Assembly (NCBI RefSeq): GCF_900156895.1
Contig: NZ_FTPD01000045.1
Span: 166,639 to 230,638 of the forward strand
DNA: 64,000 nucleotides
DNA from: Mesorhizobium prunaredense
GTDB lineage: Bacteria; Pseudomonadota; Alphaproteobacteria; Rhizobiales; Rhizobiaceae
Direction: 5' to 3'
Shown: piece after piece, positions 53,666-62,993 of the stretch
Position numbering within the stretch: the stretch's first letter is position 1
How the letters are laid out: each line of letters begins with the position of its first letter
Position numbers and translations under genes: made by a program
The notes under the pieces: generated by a model
Database searches by the model: none
What the model was told of the DNA's origin: nothing
The model's input: the letters and a program-made list of their open reading frames with translations, nothing else

Positions 53666-54769
53666 TCAGCTCAGCAGCCGTGAGAGATGCGCCACGATTC
53701 GTTCGCCAGTGCGTCCATCCCACAGTGGCGGCACGGCGCCGCGCTTCCACCTGCCGGCGAACAGTTTTTCCATCGCGCCTGAAAGGGCCGCCGGATCTGT
53801 GCCCAGGATTTCGTTGGTGCCGATCTCCACTGTCTCTGGCCGCTCCGTGGAGTCGCGCAGCGTCATGCATGGAATGCCCATGACCGTCGTTTCTTCGGTC
53901 ACTCCGCCGGAATCGGTGATCACGGCCTTGGAGTTTTGGACGAGCCAGTTAAATTCTAAATAGGGCTGCGGGCCGACGAGCAGAAGGTTGGCGGGAAGGT
54001 GAGCGAGGTTCTGGATGACCTTCTGCGTTCGCGGATGCGCTGGAAAAACGATAGGCATACCGCGAGCACCGTTGCCGATTGCTTCCAACAGCCTCGACAA
54101 GGTGGCGGGCTGATCGACATTGGCCGGCCGGTGCAGCGTGGTGACGAAATAGGCGCCAGGGGTCAACTTCCGTTCAGCCGCGAAATCCGGGGGCCGCAGA
54201 CGATCCATATTGGCCAGAAGCGTGTCGATCATTGTGTTGCCGACAAAAAGTATACGGTCCGCAGCCACCCCGCATGCGGTTAGGTTGCGGTTGGCGATAT
54301 CGCTGGTGGTGAAGAACCAGTTCGTGATGGCGTCGGTGACGAGGCGATTGATCTCCTCCGGCATCGTCCAGTCGCCGGAACGGATGCCGGCTTCCACGTG
54401 AGCCACAGGGACATGCAGCTTCTGGGCGCTGATGGCGCAGGCCATCGTCGATGTGACATCGCCAACAACCAGGCAAAGCTGTGCGGGTGCACTTATAAGT
54501 AGAGCCTCGTAGCGCACCATGATCGCCCCAGTCTGCTCGGCCTGGGTTCCGGAGCCGACCTCGAGGTTGACGCAGGGATGCGGTATGCCCAACTGCTGGA
54601 AGAAGCTTTTCGACATGGCAGCGTCGTAGTGCTGTCCAGTGTGGACGAGCCTGTAGCGGAGCTGTCCCCCCGCGGCGGTTTGAGCTTCAAGCGCCCGAAT
54701 GATAGGCGCCACCTTCATGAAATTCGGGCGCGCGCCAGCGATGATATCGATTAGCGGACCAACGGTCAC
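53666..54769 (-). CDS. wecB: UDP-N-acetylglucosamine 2-epimerase (non-hydrolysing)
   Basis: The product is 367 aa with a GTG start overlapping the upstream stop (GTGA). Features are IIAGARPNFMKVAPIIRALE, RLVHTGQHYDAAMSKSFF, VAHVEAGIRSGDWTMPEEIN, VTTLHRPANVD and SKAVITDSGGVTEETTVMGI. It interconverts UDP-GlcNAc and UDP-ManNAc. The 6-dehydrogenase in the same operon suggests UDP-ManNAcA as the end product. Confidence 0.92.
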   Translation of the reverse strand: MTVGPLIDIIAGARPNFMKVAPIIRALEAQTAAGGQLRYRLVHTGQHYDAAMSKSFFQQLGIPHPCVNLEVGSGTQAEQTGAIMVRYEALLISAPAQLCLVVGDVTSTMACAISAQKLHVPVAHVEAGIRSGDWTMPEEINRLVTDAITNWFFTTSDIANRNLTACGVAADRILFVGNTMIDTLLANMDRLRPPDFAAERKLTPGAYFVTTLHRPANVDQPATLSRLLEAIGNGARGMPIVFPAHPRTQKVIQNLAHLPANLLLVGPQPYLEFNWLVQNSKAVITDSGGVTEETTVMGIPCMTLRDSTERPETVEIGTNEILGTDPAALSGAMEKLFAGRWKRGAVPPLWDGRTGERIVAHLSRLLS

Positions 54770-56901
54770 GATGACAGTCGCCCCGCCGCGTCGATCGTTA
54801 CACGCGCGACCTCGACGAGTTCATCGAAGGGTATAGGCGACCCGCTACCCGTTTCTACCGCGGCGACGAAGGCAGCCGCACATGCCTTCTGGCCCTTGTC
54901 CTGCCGCAACAGCCGGTTCGACTTGGCCCCCTTCCAGCCATGCGTGACGATCCGCCGGAAATTGTCCAGCGTGAGAATGGCGCCGCCACAGAAGATCTCC
55001 AATCGCTCCTTCGGAAATGATTTCGACCCGTTGGCGAAGTAATGAACTGCGCCGATCGATCCATCGGAAAAGTTCAGCGAGATCGAGGCGGTGTCGCCAG
55101 TGGCCGACGCCATGCCGTTGACCGAAACAGCGGTGATCTCGGCTCCGGCAAGGTGCCGCAATAGGTCGATGAAGTGACACGCTTCGCCCACAATTCGACC
55201 CCCACCTTCGTCGCCGTCCTGCGTCCAATGATTGGAGGGTATGGCTCCCGCATTGACGGTCATCACGAACGCCTTCGGTTCCATGCGTGCGGCAAGCAGC
55301 TTCCTGATCGCCACCACATGGGGAGAAAACCGACGATTGAAACCAACCATCAGTTGTGGCGGACGGTCGCGGTCGCGGCTTTCGGCCCAGGCTGCCTCGA
55401 CGTCCGCCAAGTCGGCTTTCGTCGTGGCCAATGGCTTTTCGACAAAGACGTGCTTGCCGGCCCGCAGCCCCTGTGCCGCCAGCCGCGCGTGGTTGGCATG
55501 GCGTGTGCTGATGACCAGCGCCTCGACGCTCAGATCGGCGAGAACAGCATCCGTATCCGTCGTTGCTTCATCGAAGCCGAATTTCGAGCCGGCTAGGAAG
55601 CTGCTGACACCACCGCGGGAAGAAACCGTACCAAGCTTGGCACCCGTTAACCTGAATGCGGGAATGAGGACGGCGTTGGCATAGTTGCCGGCGCCGATGA
55701 AAGCCAGCGAAGCCCGACCGACCAGGGGCTTCGACCTCGTCGGTTTTCCGGCAATCGTCACTTTGCGTTGCATCAAGTCGGCGTTGCCGCTAGGCGCATC
55801 GAAGGTCAGGAGGATGCCAAGCGACGGCTCCGAGCCACCGACGACATCATAAGCCTTCTCGGCCTCGGTGATATCGAAGCGGTGCGTCACCAGCGGTGCG
55901 ACACGCAGCCTTGCCTCCGCCATCATGTCGAGCACCGCTTCCAGATTGCGACCTTCGGTCCAGCGCACAAAGCCAAACGGATAGTCATGGCCGCCCTCTT
56001 CATAGGTCGGATCGTAACGGCCTGGCCCATAAGAGCATGAAACCTGGAACGACAGTTCCTTCTCGTAGAAATCCGCGCGCGACAGCTCCAACCCGGTCAC
56101 GCCAACGAGCACTATGCGTCCGCGCTTGCGCGACATCCGCGCCGCATGGTGGACGGGATCGTTGGACTTAGTTGACGCTGCGATGATGACGGCATCAACG
56201 CCGCGACCTCGTGAGAACATCATCCCAGCCACAACAGCGTCTCCACCGGACGACAAATCGAAGGTTTCAGCGCCCAGCTCCGCCGCCAACGCAAGTTTCG
56301 AGCTGTCGAAATCGATTCCCAGCACGCGGCAGCCATGGGCTTTAAGCAGTTGCACGGTCATCAACCCGACCAGCCCAAGCCCGACCACAACAACGGCTTC
56401 ACCAAGCGTCGGCGCAACGAGGCGGATCGACTGCAATGCTATCGCTCCGATCACCGTGAAAGCGGCGTCCTCGTCGGTCACCCCATCAGGTATCTTTGCA
56501 CAGAGATTGCCGGGCACGGCGACGATCTCGGCGTGCTTACCGTTGGACGCAACGCGGTCGCCGGGCTGAAGATGGGTAACACCTGTGCCCACTTCGAGTA
56601 CGGTGCCCACATTGCAATAGCCGAGCGCAATCGGCTTATCGAGTTTATTCCGCACGGAATCAAGGGTCGGCAACAGCCCATCAGTCTTCACCTTGTCCAT
56701 GGCCTCGCGAAGTTTGTCCGGCTGCATGCGCGCCTTCTTTATCCAGCCGGCGCGGCCGAAATCAACCAGCATCCGTTCGGTTCCCGAAGAAACAAGGGTA
56801 CGGCTCGTGCGAATGAGGACTTGGCCTTTTCCGGCCACCGGCGCAGGTGCGTCGACCACAGCCGTGCTGCCGTCCTTGATACTTTGAAGGACTGTTTTCA
56901 T
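54766..56901 (-). CDS. Bi-domain oxidoreductase: zinc-type alcohol dehydrogenase fused to Gfo/Idh/MocA
   Basis: The product is 711 aa from ATG 56899-56901 (MKTVLQSIKDGSTAVVDAPA). Residues 1 to about 350 form an MDR-type dehydrogenase with VVVGLGLVGLMTVQLLKAHG as NAD(P) site and GCRVLGIDFDSSKL after it. Residues about 375-711 form a Gfo/Idh/MocA dehydrogenase with LAFIGAGNYANAVLIPAF and HVFVEKPLATTKADL, the EKP motif of that family. This fusion is known from many surface-polysaccharide clusters next to heparinase-like and WecB genes. It presumably oxidises or epimerises a sugar intermediate, but the reaction is not established. It is first in the five-gene operon. Confidence 0.88.
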   Translation of the reverse strand: MKTVLQSIKDGSTAVVDAPAPVAGKGQVLIRTSRTLVSSGTERMLVDFGRAGWIKKARMQPDKLREAMDKVKTDGLLPTLDSVRNKLDKPIALGYCNVGTVLEVGTGVTHLQPGDRVASNGKHAEIVAVPGNLCAKIPDGVTDEDAAFTVIGAIALQSIRLVAPTLGEAVVVVGLGLVGLMTVQLLKAHGCRVLGIDFDSSKLALAAELGAETFDLSSGGDAVVAGMMFSRGRGVDAVIIAASTKSNDPVHHAARMSRKRGRIVLVGVTGLELSRADFYEKELSFQVSCSYGPGRYDPTYEEGGHDYPFGFVRWTEGRNLEAVLDMMAEARLRVAPLVTHRFDITEAEKAYDVVGGSEPSLGILLTFDAPSGNADLMQRKVTIAGKPTRSKPLVGRASLAFIGAGNYANAVLIPAFRLTGAKLGTVSSRGGVSSFLAGSKFGFDEATTDTDAVLADLSVEALVISTRHANHARLAAQGLRAGKHVFVEKPLATTKADLADVEAAWAESRDRDRPPQLMVGFNRRFSPHVVAIRKLLAARMEPKAFVMTVNAGAIPSNHWTQDGDEGGGRIVGEACHFIDLLRHLAGAEITAVSVNGMASATGDTASISLNFSDGSIGAVHYFANGSKSFPKERLEIFCGGAILTLDNFRRIVTHGWKGAKSNRLLRQDKGQKACAAAFVAAVETGSGSPIPFDELVEVARVTIDAAGRLSS

Positions 56902-57898
56902 CCTGTCGAACCGGTTGCGTTGACCCGCGCGAACGTCCGGAGGAACGGTGGCAAGGAACTCGGCGACTGATACTCGCGAATACACCTCGTTTCAAGTGCG
57001 TGCGGTGCATGTCGGTGCCTCGTCGCTGAGAGATCCCATAGGAAGCGGTGACTCGTTTATCGCACTGTGATAGCGCTGGCATTTAATCGAGTTCGTGCTA
57101 CCGCGATATTATGGAAAACACGTGGATATGCGATCTCGTTCGTAATGTGCCACGGGTTCGCGGCCTTGCATGTCGTCTTGGTCGTCGCGTCTACGCGTGC
57201 GCGAGAGGCGAACAGAAGTCCGCGCGACATGCTGTCGAACGACGAAGCTGGTTTCCAGCGCTCGGGGTGGGCTATCGCCAGCCCTGTAGCTCTACGCTAA
57301 GCAAACGGAGATACGCGACCTTCGCGAATTTCGCCCACATCGGGTTGAACTAAATTTTTCGCTAATGACGATCTGGTGATCGAATCTAGCGCTTGGTGTC
57401 CGCGTTTGACGGCAGCATTGATCTTGTCGGGTCGGCGGCCCAAGTGAAGGGTCTGGGCTGCTGGTTGTGCTCGGGAACGCAGCGGTTTCTGGCTGCTTGG
57501 CGCCGGCGTCTTCTTGAGGCTAACGGCTAGTCTGCCACCGTTCTCCGAGATGAACTAACTCGACGCGACGCCAGCCGTTTCGAGACCGAAGGCGATGTTT
57601 GGGTCATCCGGATCGATCTGATCTCGGTCTAGAGCAAGGTCGCGCCGGCATCGCCATCGGCCCTCATCATCAAGCGCAGCCGCCGAGACCGGTCCGAAAT
57701 CAACAGTGCTGTGACGAATGTCGATCCTTCCGGGATGCAGACGAGGATTTGGACATTAAGCCAAGCAGGTCGAGGATTTTTTTGGACCGCCTGTCATTTT
57801 CTAAATCCAGAACTTCATGAAGCTACTCACGGACTTTTGTATAGCCAACACCGACATGATATCGTAAGCTTTCATATCCCCTCAAATGAAAAGTCGCT
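56902..57898. other. Gene-poor 1-kb gap with a methyltransferase remnant
   Basis: The first part should hold the promoter of the bi-domain oxidoreductase operon. An FkbM-like fragment is listed separately. The rest has no recognisable gene, although its coding-like composition suggests decayed DNA. Confidence 0.4.
57111..57272 (+). pseudogene. N-terminal remnant of an FkbM-type methyltransferase
   Basis: One frame reads RNVPRVRGLACRLGRRVYACARGE and the next frame continues NRSPRDMLSNDEAGFQRS. Joined, these resemble the usual opening of polysaccharide-locus FkbM proteins (a VPGVRxLxxRxGRxxY segment, then an ND...NGExxxQR segment). A frameshift separates the two parts and no SAM-binding motif follows. 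The match is short, so the call is tentative. Confidence 0.4.
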
Positions 57899-60305
57899 GT
57901 GTTGAAGACGCCAACAACGAATCGCCGTTTATTTTTGAAGACTGGTGCTATTGCAGCGTTTGCTACTGGGGAACGCATTGACGGGCTATCTGGGGCCAGT
58001 GCAGCGCCGGTGGCTAGCGGCAGCGGTACCGTCCTTCCAGTCTCGCGTGAAGTCATGAAGGCTATTCCGATTTTGTTAGCTGCCAATGCCGGTACGCTTA
58101 TCCTTGTTGAGGATGCCACTAGAAGGTACAATTCTTGTGGAATATTTCATTGGACAGCCTCAGACCTTTCTGCAATGGTTTCGCTTGATCCGTCTGAAGG
58201 TGTCTACATCGCCTCGAATGCTAGTTCCGACGGGTCATCCGGCGCATGGGTCAGGCAGTTTAATGGCCCCGTGCGTGGTGAGTGGTGGCGAGTCGTGGGC
58301 GACAATACTGCTGACGACACCCCTGCCATTCAAGCAATGATCGATTTTTGCCTTCAAAGAAACGATCCGGTCGCAGCACTTCCCCCTGGACGTTTCAAGA
58401 CTACCGACACGCTTCACCTTGGATGGGGCGACACCTTCCGGACTATCGTACTTGAAGGTGCCTATGGCAGCTACGCCGGCACTCATGCGGGTTCCTCCAT
58501 ATGGCCCACTCGATATGACCGGCCTTGCATTAACATTGCGGGTGGACGTAGGTCTGGCCTTCGTACATTATCCATTATAGGTCCAGCAAAGGCTTTCGTA
58601 GCTAATCTTGTAAGTGGAAGCGGGAAACCGTACCAATATCCAGCGAGTGCCGCGAGTTGGAACGATGTCTCTAACGCTCCTGACGGTATGGCGCTTCGTG
58701 CACCATTTGCCGGCGTCACCATCGACGCATATGCGGAGGCCCGGCCCGCTACCCACTATCCGGCCGTCACCTATCCGGCATGGACGGGGCTTACAGGGCA
58801 ATACAACAAGAATGCCTATACGAGCGAGCCATTCATCCACGAGTGTCGCATCGAAGGCTTTGCCGTCCAGATTGCGCTGGGCATCAACACGAACGCACAG
58901 GGTGACTTTCTGTCAGTGATCGGTTGTGAGATTAATTATGGCGTTATCGGCATTTCAGTCAACAACACACAATCTCGGAATGTCCATATCGAAAGGGTAA
59001 ATTACACCCACCTGTGGACGTTCCTCGACAACGGCAGCTTTGGCGACGGGACAGGAACACTCGGCGGCGATGTGGTTGATATTTCGGGTAGCCACAGCTA
59101 CCAAACATTCAATATTCCATCGAACGCTTATTCCCAGGCGATTACATTTCGACATATCTATTCGGAAGCGCAGGTCCGTATCGGGCTTTTCGGGGGGGGG
59201 CGGCGCAGCGGTAAGCCGTCTCAAACTCGAGAGCGCGAAATTCTCGTTTGGTGATTATGGCGGCAGCCTTAGGTCAACGCATGGACATTCGCCGCGCGCT
59301 CTCATTGAATGTCTTTCACGCGCCGACGTGTATGTTGAAGGCTTGGAAATCAACGGTATCGAACGGATTCAAAATCTTGTTTGGGGAGCCGGCCAGCACC
59401 TAACAATTGGCCCAGGTTGTCAATTCCAGAGCGCATTGAGCTACCTGTCCAGTTCAACGACCGCGCAAATGAGAGCAGTGAACTATACCGGAGGTATCCT
59501 CCCCAATCCTGCAGTGACAAATCCCGAACGAAACTTAGAGTGGCAGGGTTCCAGCCAGCAACGCTATAAACCCGATCTAAGCTCAAGCGATATGCTGAAA
59601 ACTGGAGGGGCCGCATATTTCCATGACTCCCACAGACTGCCTTGGCGGATCGGTATTCGAGAGGTGCACGATAGTTTTGGGCGTCGCTGGGACATTCGAG
59701 ACTGCCGCGCTTTTCCGACGGAACTCGGCGCTAGCCATACATCGACAAGGTCAAAACCGACGCCAGAGACATTTAGATTTACGTATCCAGCGAGTCTTCA
59801 ATCTGGTCCAAATAGTAACCTTTACGAGATCGAGCCAGGTGACATCCTTGTCCATCTGGCGAGCGGAACGATCTTCCTCGTAGAAATGGTAACGATGGTT
59901 TTTGATAGTTATCAAGTTGATTGTGCGCAGCAAAATGCCTACGATTGGATTGAAGGCACGGTTTTCACGCCGTTGCATGACGTGCTTATGCTGGGCGGCA
60001 ATTTGAGGCTTTTCAAGACGGGCGTGATGATCTCATCAAAAGTGTTCTTTGGCGACTTTAGGACTGGTTCAGCAACAGTTGCGAACGTGTCCGCTCATGC
60101 CACGACTGGATCAGATATCGAAAGCCATTTGGCTGTCGGCGACTGTCTGCATGGCCCGAAGGACGCTGACAGCTATCTTAGGTTTCCGGTTGGCCCGGAT
60201 ACCAAAATAGCTACGATTACGCCCGGAAACCCAGCCTCGCTGACACTGACGACCGAGGCGATACTCACCGGTCGGTTTCCTGTGTCAACCGTTGATATTC
60301 GCTAG
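57899..60305 (+). pseudogene. Tat-signal right-handed beta-helix-like protein, split by a frameshift in a G9 tract
   Basis: One frame runs from GTG 57899 and ends at 59254; the matching continuation lies in the +1 frame from about 59201 to 60305. The shift falls in a run of nine G at 59192-59200. With eight G the frames fuse through LFGGGGAAVSRLKLESAKFS into one 801-aa protein. The N-terminus has a twin-arginine signal (TNRRLFLKTGAIAAFATG). Residues about 130 on (DDTPAIQAMIDFCLQRNDPV, AALPPGRFKTTDTLHLGWGD) match the start of pectate-lyase-3/tailspike beta-helices. GC is visibly lower than in neighbours. It may be a pseudogene, a phase-variable gene or a sequencing error. Confidence 0.7.
59192..59200 (+). 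repeat. Homopolymer run of nine G inside the beta-helix gene
   Basis: Nine consecutive G sit at the point where the two halves of the reading frame part. Losing one G (or gaining two) restores one frame. Such tracts are slippage-prone both in cells and in sequencing. Confidence 0.9.
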
Positions 60306-60414
60306 CCGTTGATGCAACAACCAAGACCGTGACATTGACGGGCAATGCCTCGCGTTCCGTGGTAGGCATGAACGCGATGCTGCAGCCAAGACCGGAACCA
60401 TTGAACATCGTAAT

Positions 60415-61122
60415 CTAGCGTATCACAGGGATGGGGATATCCGGCTTCAGTAGAAAGCAGTCGTCGCGATAAACCAAGGATGTGCAGCTCCGCGTCGATA
60501 CACCGGGGCAAAAGCCAAAGAAATCGATCCGCTTGCACTCCCGGTTCTGAGTCTCCTCGAAAAATTCGTAGCCCTCTGAATTGTCATGGATAATCGCGCC
60601 ATCGTCGGCAAGATGGTTGAAGGCCAGGGCGGTTGCTTCCCTTCTCAGATGCCCGTCAACGACAATGACATCGAACTTCTGGTGTGCGGGAATAAGCGCC
60701 CTGACGCCCTCAAAGGAAAGATTTTTTTTGTCAATCGGGACATGATGAAGGGTTACGTTCGAACCAATCTTGTCCTTCAACAGCGCCGTCCATTCGGCGT
60801 CTTGTTCGATCGTGAGAACGGATTTGGCGTGGGCGCTCCACCAGAGCGTGGATTGGCCACCACCGAATTCCAGAATCGTTTTTCCGTCGAAATTACGGGC
60901 CGCAAGAAAATCGATTGCGGGGTATGTGTACCAAGGGAGCGGTGAACCGTTTGATGCCTTGGCAACCATGCTTAGGCTGCTTCGAAAGTGCCCGGTAGCC
61001 AAACTGAAGCGTAGGGGTGTGACGATCCCTGTCGCGAGGGCGCGCACGGATTGCCATACCGCGCGGGGAAGATAACGCTTGAGAGGTGTAAAACCGCGTT
61101 GCATCCACCGCGCATTGGTCAT
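60415..61122 (-). CDS. SAM-methyltransferase-like protein
   Basis: The product is 235 aa from ATG 61120-61122, which has AGGGA about 9 nt upstream; an ATG 12 codons earlier has none. Motif I is TILEFGGGQSTLWWSAHAKS near residue 80 and an acidic motif II TIEQDAEWTALLKD follows. KFDVIVVDGHLRREATALAF is the post-motif. These match the class I Rossmann fold found in many polysaccharide loci. The aromatic-rich C-terminus has several cysteines. The substrate is unknown. It is convergent with the beta-helix gene. Confidence 0.72.
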   Translation of the reverse strand: MTNARWMQRGFTPLKRYLPRAVWQSVRALATGIVTPLRFSLATGHFRSSLSMVAKASNGSPLPWYTYPAIDFLAARNFDGKTILEFGGGQSTLWWSAHAKSVLTIEQDAEWTALLKDKIGSNVTLHHVPIDKKNLSFEGVRALIPAHQKFDVIVVDGHLRREATALAFNHLADDGAIIHDNSEGYEFFEETQNRECKRIDFFGFCPGVSTRSCTSLVYRDDCFLLKPDIPIPVIR

Positions 61123-61287
61123 TCTGCTGTCCCTGTTCTGGCACCGACGCACGTTCATGCGTCAGATTGCTCCGAGAGAGCGTTCTAGTTAGCATTGAAG
61201 TAAACATCAACTACGCTGGGGACTGACCTTGCCCCTCTGATCTAATCCGGTTTGAAGTTCGTTCTGGCCCATCGAGAGGACCAGGAC

Positions 61288-61554
61288 ATGAAACGTAGCC
61301 GCTTCTCTGAAGAGCAGATCATCGGAATTTTGAAGGAACACGAGGCCGGGGTATCGGTTGCCGATCTGTGCCGCAAGCACGGGGTCAGCGACGCCTCGAT
61401 CTACAACAGGAAGGCCCGCTTCGGCGGGATGGATGTGTCCGAGGCTCGGCGGCTGAAGGCGCTGGAGGACGAGAACACGCGGCTGAAGCGGCTTCTGGCC
61501 GACGCCATGCTCGACAATGCCGCGTTGAAGGATCTTGTGGGAAAGAAATGGTGA
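61288..61554 (+). CDS. IS407-group transposase OrfA
   Basis: The product is 88 aa. MKRSRFSEEQIIGILKEHEA and VSVADLCRKHGVSDASIYNR form the helix-turn-helix of the HTH_Tnp_1 family, followed by a leucine-zipper-like LKALEDENTRLKRLLADAML. The stop at 61552-61554 overlaps the orfB start, with a GGAAAGAAATG stretch as the presumed slippage region that yields the OrfAB fusion transposase. Confidence 0.9.
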   Translation: MKRSRFSEEQIIGILKEHEAGVSVADLCRKHGVSDASIYNRKARFGGMDVSEARRLKALEDENTRLKRLLADAMLDNAALKDLVGKKW

Positions 61555-62477
61555 CGCCCGCGGCCAAGCGGAAAGCTGTCGCCCGCCTGAAGGAAGGCTT
61601 CGGGATGAGCGAACGGCGGGCGTGTAAAGCCATCGGCTGTTGCCGCATGACGGTTCGCTACGAGACCAGCAGGCCGGACGACCGCGAGGTTCGCGAACGG
61701 ATGAAGGCGATCGCGCAGGAGCGTCGCCGGTTCGGCTACCGGCGTCTTCTCGTGATGCTGAGGCGGGAGGGCCTGGTTGTGAACCACAAGAAGCTGTTCC
61801 GGCTCTATCGGGAGGAGAAGCTCGCCGTTCGCCGCCGTGGCGGCCGCAAGCGGGCGATCGGGACCAGGGCGCCGATGCTGGTGCCGCTGAGGCCCGACGA
61901 GCGCTGGTCGCTTGACTTCGTCTCCGACCAACTCACCGACGGGCGCCGCTTCCGCATCATGGCCGTCGTCGACGACTGCACGAGAGAGTGCCTGGCACTC
62001 ATCGTTGATACGTCTCTCTCGGGCATGCGGGTTGCCCGCGAATTGGACCGGCTCATCACCGAGCGCGGCCGGCCGAGGATGATCGTCAGCGACAATGGCA
62101 GCGAGTTCACCTCGAACGCCATCCTCTCCTGGGCGGATCAGAACCGCGTCGAATGGCATTACATTGCGCCCGGCAAGCCGATGCAGAATGGCTTCATCGA
62201 GAGCTTCAACGGCCGACTGCGCGATGAACTGCTCAACGAGACGCTGTTTACCTCGCTGGCTCAGGCGCGCGTAGCCATCGCCTTGTGGCGCGCCGACTAC
62301 AACACCGCGCGGCCGCACTCCCAAATCGCCTGGCAGACACCGGCCGAGTTCGCCAGCACCTTCAATCCGCGACGGTCGCTCGCGCTGCGCTATGCCAAAG
62401 GCTCCGCGCCAGCGCCCGTCGCTTCACCCGCCCAGCAGGGCACAACCCACGCCGGAAACGAACTCAAAACTGGATAA
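61548..62477 (+). CDS. IS407-group transposase OrfB (DDE integrase core)
   Basis: The product is 309 aa from ATG 61548, in the -1 frame relative to orfA. The DDE catalytic residues are present: Asp in ERWSLDFVSDQL, Asp in RMIVSDNGSEFTSNAIL and Glu in GKPMQNGFIESFNGRLRDE, with the conserved Lys/Arg after it. The frame is uninterrupted, so the element should be able to move. Confidence 0.92.
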   Translation: MVTPAAKRKAVARLKEGFGMSERRACKAIGCCRMTVRYETSRPDDREVRERMKAIAQERRRFGYRRLLVMLRREGLVVNHKKLFRLYREEKLAVRRRGGRKRAIGTRAPMLVPLRPDERWSLDFVSDQLTDGRRFRIMAVVDDCTRECLALIVDTSLSGMRVARELDRLITERGRPRMIVSDNGSEFTSNAILSWADQNRVEWHYIAPGKPMQNGFIESFNGRLRDELLNETLFTSLAQARVAIALWRADYNTARPHSQIAWQTPAEFASTFNPRRSLALRYAKGSAPAPVASPAQQGTTHAGNELKTG

Positions 62478-62495
62478 AAACTGGGGGCAACGTCA

Positions 62496-62993
62496 GCGTT
62501 GCTTGGCGGCAATGAGGCACGCTCACAATACGGCCGCATCTGTGCGCTGGGCGAAGGCTACGGAGCGTTCTAGCTCCGGCCGGGCGCGTGTCCCGATTGG
62601 AGAGCAGAGTCTAAGCTAACCGGCTGGTTTTTGTTGAGCCGTGTGGGATATCGTGGATTAGTGACAAGCGCGCATATTTGTGTCATAGCGCATGCGCATC
62701 TTTCGATCGAAGTGGGATGCGGTGTAGGGTGGGACGAACTAATTCCAGCTATGGCTCATTCTTTTTTTGGGAGCCGCTTGCAAAACCGGAAGAAGTAAAG
62801 TGAGCTATTCGGCAGTACTCGCTTTCGCATTCCGCGTCTGTGGCCAGACCCTCGCTTGGCTTTTATCGACCATGCACGCTCCGACAATTCCAGCGTAGTC
62901 GACCTAGTGTACACGGCTTCTCCCCATTATAGCGGTCAATTCAACGCGACGTGTCCGCCTAGCACGCACCATCCGTTCGAACCCACCGTTTCA
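62496..62993. other. Gap between the IS and the membrane-protein gene
   Basis: The frame of the downstream gene is already open from 62799, but lacks a usable start there. A GTG at 62800 with GGAAGAAG upstream opens a different frame of 32 codons only (YSAVLAFAFRVCGQTLAWLL), which might be a frame-shifted true N-terminus. Otherwise nothing is seen. Confidence 0.35.

Larger units (their letters stand above)
61224..62495 (+). mobile_element. IS3-family (IS407-group) insertion sequence, about 1272 bp, apparently intact
   Basis: The ends are imperfect inverted repeats: TGACCTTGCCCCT at 61224 on the left, and TGACGTTGCCCCC as the complement of the right end at 62495. Two overlapping frames in the IS3 -1 frameshift arrangement fill the element. 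The four bases outside each end differ (GGAC, GCGT), so no target duplication is seen; the junctions may have been rearranged since insertion. Confidence 0.85.

Noticed and set aside
61220..62499. Target-site duplication of the insertion sequence
   Set aside because: The bases next to the two ends (GGAC and GCGT) do not match for any length tested by eye.
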